64,000 nt of DNA from Bdellovibrionales bacterium (lineage in GTDB: Bacteria; Bdellovibrionota; Bdellovibrionia; Bdellovibrionales; UBA1609). Positions within the stretch are counted from its first letter, which is position 1. Each line of letters starts with the position of its first letter. The DNA lies in contig JADJNU010000001.1 in NCBI GenBank assembly GCA_016714165.1, forward strand, positions 620,001-684,000. Reading direction: 5' to 3'. This document shows, piece after piece, positions 20,705 through 28,554 of the stretch. A program made the position numbers and the translations under genes. Under the pieces are notes generated by a model. The model did no database searches. It was not told the DNA's origin and saw only the letters and a program-made list of their open reading frames with translations.

Positions 20705-21241
20705 TTAGAGAATGAGTTTTCTCAGTTCTTGCTGTGAATACAGGTAGTCGGCATAAACCATCGTATTTGTAATATTACGGTGGCCGAGGGCGACTTGTAA
20801 TAGACGCAAGTCCTTAGTTTTTCGATAGAGCCTGATGGCAAACGTGTGTCTCAGGGAGTGAAGCTTTTTGGGGACGGGCCGATAGAGATCCCAAATCTGC
20901 CGAAATCTGTTGTAGCTAATGGGAAACAGTTTCTCGCTATCAGGAGCGCTGGCCGCTAGCTGCTGGAGCTCGCCGAAGAGCCAATGGGGCAGTGGTATCT
21001 CTCGATCATTGCTGCCCTTTATGCCCTTAATAAAAAGACTCGATTCGTAGACGTTCATATCTTTCTGGCTGAGATTGAGGAGCTCGGTGGCTCTAGCTCC
21101 CGTATTTAAGGCCAAGAAAAGCAACACACAATTGCGCGAATCTCTCTTTAAATGACTTTTGAGCAAATACTCTAGTCTTTCAAATTCAGGATCAAGAAGG
21201 TACTTATTCTTGTTAAGTGAATAACGTGATGTGCTTGCCAT
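20705..21241 (-). CDS. Short tyrosine recombinase/integrase
   Basis: 178 residues from the ATG at 21241. All catalytic positions are visible: Arg in NTGARATELLNL, the HxxR motif in KLHSLRHTFAIRL, His in VALGHRN, and the nucleophile Tyr in TNTMVYADY. The N-terminal core-binding domain is nearly absent, so it is much shorter than XerC/D (about 300). It is not next to a tRNA gene, and I saw no att-like repeats or phage genes. It could be a remnant of a mobile element or a stand-alone recombinase. The GAGG about ten bases upstream supports this start. Confidence 0.87.
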   Translation of the reverse strand: MASTSRYSLNKNKYLLDPEFERLEYLLKSHLKRDSRNCVLLFLALNTGARATELLNLSQKDMNVYESSLFIKGIKGSNDREIPLPHWLFGELQQLAASAPDSEKLFPISYNRFRQIWDLYRPVPKKLHSLRHTFAIRLYRKTKDLRLLQVALGHRNITNTMVYADYLYSQQELRKLIL

Positions 21242-21586
21242 GTTGCATATACCTCGCGCGTGCAATTTATATAACTAACTTTAGTTTATACTCATCGAGT
21301 CATCGTCATTGATACGAAGCGACACCTCGCCATCAAATCCGACACCATATTAAGTACACTAGATAAATTAAATACAATCAATAACTTAATACTATAACTT
21401 ATAACTATAAGTCACAGGCAATTTTGAAAGTAGGCATATGCGGGGCAGGGCCCCGATTTCGCCTCGTCTACCCAAATCGAAATTTAGACAGATTTACGCG
21501 GCGCTCTCTAATAAATTTTATTTTGCTTCATGTTTCATTGTATTTCACAATAGTATCTATGTAAAACACAATATCAAGGACGAGAG
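21242..21586. other. AT-rich divergent intergenic region
   Basis: 345 bases between the recombinase and the HTH gene. It contains a short-word repeat tract around 21365-21415 (taatactataacttataac and variants) and AT-rich DNA suitable for promoters in both directions. No gene or strong inverted repeat was seen. Confidence 0.35.
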
Positions 21587-22249
21587 ATGGAGACATTAAA
21601 TCAAGAAAAGAGGGGACAGCTCGAATTAAAGGACGGGAAGTCTCGGCCTAAAATCAACCCTGAATATGGATCGAAAAGCATGGTTTTTGAGTCATATTCT
21701 GAGAGTCAGTTTCGTGAACACGGAGGCGCTGACAGATCAAAGACACCCCTGCGACTCAAATATGAGGCCGAGACTGCAGTCATTCAAAAAAAAATCGGGC
21801 ATCTCGAAGACATACGAAACTCTCTTGGTTTAAGTCGTCGAAAAATGGCGCAGCTTTTGTTAGTTGACCCTTCTGCGTGGACAAGGTGGACCAAGAACGA
21901 AGATTCGGCTCCTCCCCACATATTTAGAGCCCTTCAATGGTACATGGCTCTGATCGACAAGCAGCCGGGATGGCACCCTCAAAATTCGTTTAATTCAGGG
22001 GACGTCGTGAAGGTCCAGGAGGAGCGTCTCAACCAGGTTCAATCGAATTTGGAGCGGCAGATCTCTTATTTAAAAAGTGAGAACAATCGTTTGGAAACTG
22101 AGCTGATCAAAAGAGTTGAGGATTTTGAAGACTCCAGGCCTCCTGAAACTATAGAACGCCAGGTTTCGATAGAATTGGGGTGGAAACTCGTTGCATTGCT
22201 TAATTTGCTTGGACTACTGGCTATTTTCATTTGGAAAATGGTCCTTTGA
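21587..22249 (+). CDS. HTH protein with coiled coil and C-terminal membrane anchor
   Basis: 220 residues. A helix-turn-helix of the XRE kind lies at about residues 75-115 (EDIRNSLGLSRRKMAQLLLV, DPSAWTRWTKNEDSAP). A coiled coil follows (about 145-180) and then a single membrane helix at the very C-terminus (LVALLNLLGLLAIFIWKMVL). The first 60 residues are charged and probably flexible. The ATG has AAGGACGAGAG upstream. DNA binding tied to the membrane by a tail anchor is unusual and suggests chromosome tethering or a membrane-signalled regulator; this is inference. Confidence 0.7.
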   Translation: METLNQEKRGQLELKDGKSRPKINPEYGSKSMVFESYSESQFREHGGADRSKTPLRLKYEAETAVIQKKIGHLEDIRNSLGLSRRKMAQLLLVDPSAWTRWTKNEDSAPPHIFRALQWYMALIDKQPGWHPQNSFNSGDVVKVQEERLNQVQSNLERQISYLKSENNRLETELIKRVEDFEDSRPPETIERQVSIELGWKLVALLNLLGLLAIFIWKMVL

Positions 22250-22290
22250 TTTTTCGATATTTGAAGTGTGTGAAATATTTTTTGAAGTCC

Positions 22291-22527
22291 TTATGTCGCA
22301 CCAACCAAATGATAAACACATCTTCTTTGTAACACGAAATCAAAATACTCCTTTTCAAACCGTCTCATAACATCAATTCGATCAACTATACGATCGCTAT
22401 AGTCTGATTTGTAAATTTTCAAGAACCATTCCGTCGCACTATAGAGTTCGTATTTTAAACCCATTTCCTTCGCTCTCTCAGCCGAGAGCCTGGTCGCTAA
22501 AATATCTATATAATGCTCCCAAAACAT
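22291..22527 (-). CDS. Small hypothetical protein
   Basis: 78 residues, no signal peptide, rich in aromatic and charged residues (SATEWFLKIYKSDYSDRIVD). No family recognised. It begins 15 bases after the stop of the exported protein gene on the same strand, without a clear RBS, so it may be cotranslated with it. Its reality is uncertain. Confidence 0.4.
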   Translation of the reverse strand: MFWEHYIDILATRLSAERAKEMGLKYELYSATEWFLKIYKSDYSDRIVDRIDVMRRFEKEYFDFVLQRRCVYHLVGAT

Positions 22528-22542
22528 AAGTGTTTTAAATAT

Positions 22543-23007
22543 TTAGTCAGATATCTTTTGAGAGCTTGCCCATTGAGTCTTAAATCTCATTTCGGTCTTG
22601 TTAAGTTCTGATTTGACTCTATGGGCGATATCATTTTCAGGCAGTCCTTGAAAAGAAGTTCCGTGACTCCTTGCTACAAATGCATTGATCGTTGGCAAAT
22701 CCTCAGGATAACCGAATTCAGTGAGTCGATCTCTTTCCCAAGTTTTTGGGTCATCATGAATTCTCGAATAATTGAGCAAATGTCTTTTTAAAACTATCCA
22801 TTCAGTTCTACTAACTGAACTAACAAATAATTTTTCTGCCTTCAAAAATAGTTCGCCAGCCTCTACAACTTCATACCTATGGCGATAGGTCGATTCAAGA
22901 GACTTGGCGAGGGCTATTCCTGATCTGTATGAAATCTCAGCACCTATTGATGGTGACGACACAAAAGCCATAACCATGGCACCTAAAATTTTACTGCATT
23001 TAAACAT
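22543..23007 (-). CDS. Exported hypothetical protein
   Basis: 154 residues from the ATG at 23007, which has GGAGGGG seven bases upstream. The signal peptide is ILGAMVMAFVSSPSIGA. The mature part is about 130 residues, mainly helical, with no Cys and no recognised domain (FLKAEKLFVSSVSRTEWIVL). A longer frame upstream lacks an RBS. It probably forms a pair with the small gene just downstream. Confidence 0.6.
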   Translation of the reverse strand: MFKCSKILGAMVMAFVSSPSIGAEISYRSGIALAKSLESTYRHRYEVVEAGELFLKAEKLFVSSVSRTEWIVLKRHLLNYSRIHDDPKTWERDRLTEFGYPEDLPTINAFVARSHGTSFQGLPENDIAHRVKSELNKTEMRFKTQWASSQKISD

Positions 23008-23452
23008 GGTAACACCCCTCCATTCTTCGTAACTCAACCACAACAAAATCATCTCCACTTACCTGCAGTCACAACTCCAGATCTAGCCCCACAGTTGAAG
23101 TCTAGACGCTGCCAGGTCCAAACTCTTTTGCTTTCAATAAGCTAAAATATTTATCGAGAGAAGCAGAAGGGATCCAGCAACGCTGAGAAAATTAGCCAGC
23201 CTTAAGTAGAGAAACAAGAAAAAACCACTGGCCCATCTTAAAATGGCAGACGTTCGGAATGAATTTTTAGAGGATCTTACATTATCCGTCTAGTAAGACT
23301 GTGGCGCAGACACCAATCTCGAAAGGAACTTTTTCAGACGATTAGCTGGTCTCAACACAGGCTAATTTGTTGCGAAAGTGTTGAAAAGCGTTCACGGGAC
23401 AAATGCATGTGCTAGATGTTATAATTGTTGACGGATGGAGGGGGGGGGGATT
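23008..23452. other. Divergent intergenic region
   Basis: 445 bases between an exported protein gene and the serine hydrolase gene. I see no gene, no strong hairpin and no repeat except the G10 tract at 23440-23449 just before the hydrolase start. Promoters for both flanking genes are expected here. Confidence 0.35.
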
Positions 23453-24799
23453 GTGCGATACATAAAATCGGTATTCGCGGTGTTGGTTGTTTTTGCAATA
23501 CCCTATCTGTTGTCATTTCAGTCTTGTTCAAACGATTTTGCACCCCACATCATTCATGAATCTGGCACATTGAGTGGTGACCTCCCACAATCTCCTCCCC
23601 CTTCTTCCCCTCCTCCTGAAGGCAAGAGTCTTTACTTTCCTCCTTTGAATAGTGAAGCAAGCGAAGTTTGTGATTCATCTACGTGGGAATACACTTCAGC
23701 GCTGTCAGCTGGCTTTAACGAAGAAAGACTCAATGAGTTCATGAGTTTCGTGACGAATTCCAGTCAACATACAACGGCAATCGTCATCCTTCACAGAGGA
23801 AAAATTGTCCGGGAGTGGTACTCCGGGAAGGTCGATCTCTCGGAATACAATTCCACAGTATCTGTAGGAAAATTGAATGTCTCAGATTGGGATTGCAACG
23901 CTTCAGATATGATTCATTCGGCATCAAAATCCATCGTGAGTATGACAATTGGAATTGCTGAGCAGGAGGGACGTCTTAATATCGAAGACCCAGTTTCCAA
24001 ATTTCTTGGGAGATGGACGAACCTAACGACAGGTGAGGAGAAAATTCGCATTAAACATTTGTTATCCATGACAAGCGGACTGAACGGATCTCCCGCTGGA
24101 ATAGATAGACTTGAAACTCCCGATGGAAGAATTGAAGGGGTACTTATTGACAATAAATTTCAGCCGCCTGAAGTGGCTTGGTTTTACAATACCTCAGCCT
24201 ATCATCGACTCTTTGCGGTTATCGATAGCATTGGGAGTGACCGGGCTTCGTATATCAAAGAAAAAATATTCGACCAGATTGGCATGAACGACAGCGTGGT
24301 TTCAGGAGAAAATATTAGAGCGAGTGGACGTGATATGGCAAGATTTGGACTCTTAATTTTGGCCGGAGGAAAATGGAAATATAATATCATTATCAATGAG
24401 GATTTTGTTGATAAAGCAACCTCTCCCTTCCTCTCCCTGCCAACTTTTTCTGGAGTGTCTCCTGATCGAATGAACAAATCCTACGGTTTCCTGTTTTGGC
24501 TCAATGGGCAATCTAGTTGGATGTCGGGAGCTTGTTTTAATAACCTAGGTCAATTAAAGACAAGCCTTAGCTGTCAGACAGCCCTGAACAATGGCGACTT
24601 TAACAAGTTCTTTATTGAAACTGCACCCGCTGATCTCATCGCCGCACTTGGTGCTGCTGATAAAAAGATCTATATCGTCCCAAGTCTCGAGTTAGTCGTT
24701 GCGAGACACGGCACACCCCCTTCTGAAAACGAATCGGGGTTTGCCGAGAGTAAGTTGGATTCCACTCTCTGGGAAAATCTGATGAAAGCGAGACAATAA
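23453..24799 (+). CDS. Lipoprotein serine hydrolase, class C beta-lactamase fold
   Basis: 448 residues from the GTG at 23453, which sits behind GGAG running into a G tract. The lipoprotein signal is AIPYLLSFQSC, followed by a Pro-rich linker. The enzyme domain has the SxxK motif in HSASKSIVSM, the flanking IRIKHLLSMTSGL of this fold, and FYNTSAYHRLF in the place of the YxN region. RHGTPP sits where a KTG-like motif would be. It is probably an outer-membrane-bound esterase or D-Ala-D-Ala peptidase-like enzyme; true beta-lactamase activity is not indicated. Confidence 0.82.
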   Translation: MRYIKSVFAVLVVFAIPYLLSFQSCSNDFAPHIIHESGTLSGDLPQSPPPSSPPPEGKSLYFPPLNSEASEVCDSSTWEYTSALSAGFNEERLNEFMSFVTNSSQHTTAIVILHRGKIVREWYSGKVDLSEYNSTVSVGKLNVSDWDCNASDMIHSASKSIVSMTIGIAEQEGRLNIEDPVSKFLGRWTNLTTGEEKIRIKHLLSMTSGLNGSPAGIDRLETPDGRIEGVLIDNKFQPPEVAWFYNTSAYHRLFAVIDSIGSDRASYIKEKIFDQIGMNDSVVSGENIRASGRDMARFGLLILAGGKWKYNIIINEDFVDKATSPFLSLPTFSGVSPDRMNKSYGFLFWLNGQSSWMSGACFNNLGQLKTSLSCQTALNNGDFNKFFIETAPADLIAALGAADKKIYIVPSLELVVARHGTPPSENESGFAESKLDSTLWENLMKARQ

Positions 24800-25228
24800 A
24801 TCGCTTTAAAAAATTGGCTAGATTTGACCTTACACCAATCACAAAGGTTACCTCGTCATCCTGGCCTTCTTCAAATAGAATGCTGGAAGTGGGAGAACAA
24901 TTTTGCGAGGTATCTGCCTATAACCAATTGAAAGGACTGATGATTTCATATTATTGGATGAAAAAGCGAACAGACCAGACCAAACGGCATCGGCCTCTCG
25001 CCAAAATCGCCCGAGAGGCACCCAGGACCCCCTCCTGGGCACTTCACTCGGTGTCCTTCAATTCAAAGCAAAGAATGCGGCATCATAGATTGGGGAGGGA
25101 CACAATATCTGCTCAATTGTTTGTCAGACCCTCGATCTATGAACAGGTCCTCAGATTTAATGGGGGCCAGAGGGCCGACTCCCTGGCGCGGAAGTTGCTT
25201 TCTTGAACAGAGAAATAAGGGAGAATTT
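24800..25228. other. Intergenic region with a GC-rich hairpin
   Basis: 429 bases. A hairpin CCCAGGA/TCCTGGG with a 5-base loop lies at 25021-25039. It has no T run, so termination is doubtful. Open frames on both strands here lack RBSs and domain features and are not called. Confidence 0.35.
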
Positions 25229-25855
25229 ATGAGAAAACTAGCAATTCGATTTCTTACAATTTGTTCTTTGGGATCGCTCTTTTTTACTTTTTCATGCAAC
25301 AAAGTAAAATCGGACTCAGGTATTAGCGCATTGGACGGAACAGGAGTTGAAGACCAATCAGGCGGCAGTTCGCCCCAAGCTTCATCAGCACAATCATCAG
25401 CAGTGATTGTCATTAATAGCTTAAATGAGCTCGATTTAAAGAAGATAAAAACAGATCAGAGATTCATTTATCTGGGAGTGGAGTGTCGGATGGTAGAAAA
25501 TGATTATCCAACTCTAGTGATTTTGGTTAAAAATGTGGAGTTAATTGCGCTCGAGGCCTCCCCCACATCTCCCAGAGTTCAAGTCAGAGGACTTTTCTTT
25601 GATGACCTGATTACAAACACTTTTCATTGTGCAAATAGCACAACCGAAACCTTAGGATCTTTTGAGGATTCCGAATTTCCTTCGGTTAATCATATATTTG
25701 ATTTCATCGTTCCTAAGAAATCGGAAATTGACAAATTCCCGGTTGGTAAGTTTTTTATCGCTCGCGCCAGTTCAGGAGACGGTGGAGCCTTTGACGCTGA
25801 GGGTGAAGATGGAGAGTCCGTCGAAGATGTATTTGCCTGCATTCCAAGAGATTAG
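25229..25855 (+). CDS. Hypothetical lipoprotein
   Basis: 208 residues from the ATG at 25229, preceded by AAGGGAG. The lipoprotein signal is SLGSLFFTFSC. A Ser/Gly-rich linker follows, then a compact domain with several beta strands (IYLGVECRMVE, LVILVKNVELIALEA) and a Glu/Asp-rich end (DAEGEDGESVEDVFAC). Three Cys in the mature domain could form disulfides. No family recognised. Confidence 0.6.
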   Translation: MRKLAIRFLTICSLGSLFFTFSCNKVKSDSGISALDGTGVEDQSGGSSPQASSAQSSAVIVINSLNELDLKKIKTDQRFIYLGVECRMVENDYPTLVILVKNVELIALEASPTSPRVQVRGLFFDDLITNTFHCANSTTETLGSFEDSEFPSVNHIFDFIVPKKSEIDKFPVGKFFIARASSGDGGAFDAEGEDGESVEDVFACIPRD

Positions 25856-26320
25856 TGCTGAACGCGTTCGAAAGCGACGATGGCTTAAACAATAAACTGA
25901 TTCTGACCGCTAACTTGAAACTGTGCAGATTCGGACAATCCTCGGTGAGGTCGAAACCATCGCCGAGGAAGAGTCAAGGACCTACTTCTTTTACGGGTCA
26001 CCGCGATGTGTCCCGTTCTAACTTCGAATGCTCGGGCTCCATTTGCAGTGGCCTCTTGACATCGGCGACTTCCATCCCTTTGAACCGCTTTCGCCCATTT
26101 TAAACCCAAATGTTGATATCTTGGTTTTTGAGATTTCAAATGGATAGGTCTTTAAGGGGATGGTCACACCACGGGGTCGTGAAATAAATCGCGCTACTCC
26201 TTTCCGAATCAATTCCTTGGGAGCAAGGAACGAAGCCTGCTCTAGAGGAGCACTTTTAATTTGGACGCTGGTAAGCCATCAATTGAGTGCCACGCGGCGA
26301 AATCAAACAAGTTGATCAAA
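25856..26320. other. Convergent intergenic region without clear genes
   Basis: 465 bases between two convergent genes. Open frames exist on both strands but lack RBSs and look like compositional noise. No strong terminator hairpin with a T run was found. Confidence 0.35.
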
Positions 26321-27232
26321 CTAATAGAAATCCACAAAAACGATTTTGTCGTCTTTCGATCGGATCACCACATTGTCAGGCTTCAGGGCGACTGTGGCTT
26401 TGGCGGGAAATTGATAATACAAGGATAGATGATCACTTAGCCCCTCCTGCAAGAAGGGCTGGATTTTATCAAATCCGAGAATTGTAACTGCAAAAGCGTT
26501 GGCTGTTAGTCCATCGACGCTAACAGTCTCTCTTTTAGCAGGACTGACACTCTCAACTTGACCTGGGGGAAATCTTTTTTTCAAAGAGTCAATGATGCTT
26601 TCGACTACTTCATTGTATTTTCTTACTATCTCTCTAAGGCGCCCTTTGTCGACTAAGGGATCTTTCATCAGTACGTTGAGTGGAGTCCCTTCAACAAAGG
26701 GCATTTCTGCTCGATCAAGATGAGAAACTGTGTACTGAGCTGCTTCAAAGGCACTTGTTTCCTTTGCTATCAACGAAAGGGCATTCATCTTTATGAGATC
26801 AGCAATGGCGTTAAGTTCCGTGAGGGGTTTGGTTTGATCACTGCTCGGAATTCTCCAATATCTTTTTACCGCGTGAACTTTGGTTGGATCAGATTTTGAA
26901 GTAACCTTAAAAACCACACCTGCCCATCCGCGTCCTAAAAGCTTATAATCCTCGGCCTCAAAGTTTCCCCAGTTGACTATTTCTGATCGTTCAATCAAAA
27001 GTTTGGCTTCTTGTAGCCTCAGGCCATCCGGAAGATCCAAGGCCTTGATTGCATTTATTGTCCGTCTCAGGCTCAAACCACTCTTAGGGTCCAATAGAAT
27101 CAGACAGGTATTTGATCCGTGCGTTTTTAAAACTTGGGCTGATTGACGAGGAGATAAGGCGTAAGCTGTCGAAGGATTCAACAGAGTTCCAACGAAGGGC
27201 AGACAAAATACAAACAGACTTCGCTTCAACAT
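26321..27232 (-). CDS. Exported protein-kinase-like protein ending at the DFG position
   Basis: 303 residues from the ATG at 27232, which opens a signal peptide (RSLFVFCLPFVGTLLNPSTAYA). It has a glycine-rich loop (LLGRGWAGVVFKV), the following Lys (HAVKRYWR), and a catalytic-loop-like segment TVALKPDNVVI where the usual HRD is LKPD. It stops at FVDFY, just where DFG should be, so the activation segment and C-terminal helices are missing. A frame beginning one base off stays open for about 27 codons beyond the stop, so a frameshift is possible. An exported kinase fold without ATP in the periplasm may be a binding protein. Confidence 0.6.
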   Translation of the reverse strand: MLKRSLFVFCLPFVGTLLNPSTAYALSPRQSAQVLKTHGSNTCLILLDPKSGLSLRRTINAIKALDLPDGLRLQEAKLLIERSEIVNWGNFEAEDYKLLGRGWAGVVFKVTSKSDPTKVHAVKRYWRIPSSDQTKPLTELNAIADLIKMNALSLIAKETSAFEAAQYTVSHLDRAEMPFVEGTPLNVLMKDPLVDKGRLREIVRKYNEVVESIIDSLKKRFPPGQVESVSPAKRETVSVDGLTANAFAVTILGFDKIQPFLQEGLSDHLSLYYQFPAKATVALKPDNVVIRSKDDKIVFVDFY

Positions 27233-27504
27233 AACAATTAAGAAGAGAATACAATTCTGGTGCCACTGGTTCGTCACCCGAACCAAACTGGCCAGCGGTA
27301 GCCCAGTGAGCGGTTGGAGAGGGCCGGAGAGGGGCGCCATTTTGCGGATCTCACCCAAACAAATAAGCGCATCCTGTCATTTTCAACAACAGTCTCTTCC
27401 TATTTTCTGACAAATTTCAGCTGTAAAAAGCGCAAAGGAGCCTTAGAAGAATAGGCCCGTATCTTGCTAGATGCGAGATACTAAGCTTTATATTGGAGGC
27501 GAGA

Positions 27505-28476
27505 GTGAATTTCTTTTTTGGATTCTTCATTTTTCTGGGCTGTTTTCATTCTTTCTTAGCCGAAGGCACGGAGAGCGATGCGGAAGCAATCGAAACAAGT
27601 TTGAAATCTGCTGGCAGAGATTATTTGCAATTATTTGTTACGGACAGTCAGGAGATTCCAGAAGCTCTGCAAAGCAATAAAGACTTTCGCCTTGAATATG
27701 AAAGGAAAGGCCAGGCCTACAAACACCAGCACGGCATCCAGCTCAGAAACCTGTATAGGCTCCTCCGTGAGGCGCGCCTGTATGAAGAAAAGAATGGGCT
27801 GGGGAATGATCTGTCTGTAAAATTCATACTTGAAATGCGAAAGACAGCTTTGGAGATATTGCAGACTCGTTATTTGAGTGCAGGGGAGGGGGTCTATCTC
27901 ATTTTTGACATCTTCGAGCTTTTAGAGGAGCTAGCAGATAAGGAATTGCCCCGTAACTATTTTTTACTCGAAGCTGCCGATGCGATAAGAAAAAATGCCG
28001 ACCCATTGATGGATCTTAAAGCTAAAGATCTTATTTTATCGGGAGTTTTTGTTCAACTCTCAGTTGACAGGGGAGGACCGCAGAGCCTCAGGCATTTATT
28101 TGGTATTCTGGATTTCCTGGATAGCGAATTGAGGATTGCCAGTTTGGACAACCTTGCTTTTCTTGCCGATCAGGTTGTCGGTTTTTACATTAAAAGGTCA
28201 TATGACTTCATTGGCGTGAGGAAGACACCTGATCCTAATTCGCCCTATCTGGAATTTGACATCGACCGAATCAGAATACATCTTGTCAAGTTGGTTAAAG
28301 AACTTTTGCCTAAAATTGCGAACGAGAAAGCGAGAATAAAGTTAGAAAGAGATCTCGAGGCTCTGCAAGTAAAATTCAGTGAGGCAGAAAGAATATTGAG
28401 CGCCCAGCAACGCGCGAAAAGCAAAATAACAGCAGGATGCCGAAAACGCTTGTCTTTGTTGGGTTCAGCAGATTAG
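27505..28476 (+). CDS. Exported hypothetical helical protein
   Basis: 323 residues from the GTG at 27505, which lies five bases after GGAGG. The signal peptide is NFFFGFFIFLGCFHSFLA. The mature part is almost entirely helical, with a predicted coiled coil near the C-terminus (KARIKLERDLEALQVKFSEAE). No domain recognised. It reads toward the large minus-strand gene that ends 78 bases further on. Confidence 0.6.
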   Translation: MNFFFGFFIFLGCFHSFLAEGTESDAEAIETSLKSAGRDYLQLFVTDSQEIPEALQSNKDFRLEYERKGQAYKHQHGIQLRNLYRLLREARLYEEKNGLGNDLSVKFILEMRKTALEILQTRYLSAGEGVYLIFDIFELLEELADKELPRNYFLLEAADAIRKNADPLMDLKAKDLILSGVFVQLSVDRGGPQSLRHLFGILDFLDSELRIASLDNLAFLADQVVGFYIKRSYDFIGVRKTPDPNSPYLEFDIDRIRIHLVKLVKELLPKIANEKARIKLERDLEALQVKFSEAERILSAQQRAKSKITAGCRKRLSLLGSAD

Positions 28477-28554
28477 TTCAGAGAACGAGAAAGGAGTCAG
28501 ACCTTCTTTCTCCTACTTCTGCGTTGAATCTCGTCCTCGACCATAAGATAAACC

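Noticed and set aside
20705..21241. Prophage or genomic island marked by the integrase
   Set aside because: No phage genes, tRNA target or att repeats were found around it.
23453..24799. Antibiotic-resistance class C beta-lactamase
   Set aside because: The SxxK and fold are shared with many esterases and peptidases; the YxN and KTG positions are not canonical.
24814..25206. Plus-strand 130-codon frame between the serine hydrolase and the next lipoprotein
   Set aside because: No RBS, no recognisable protein features, and composition like non-coding DNA; a hairpin lies inside it.
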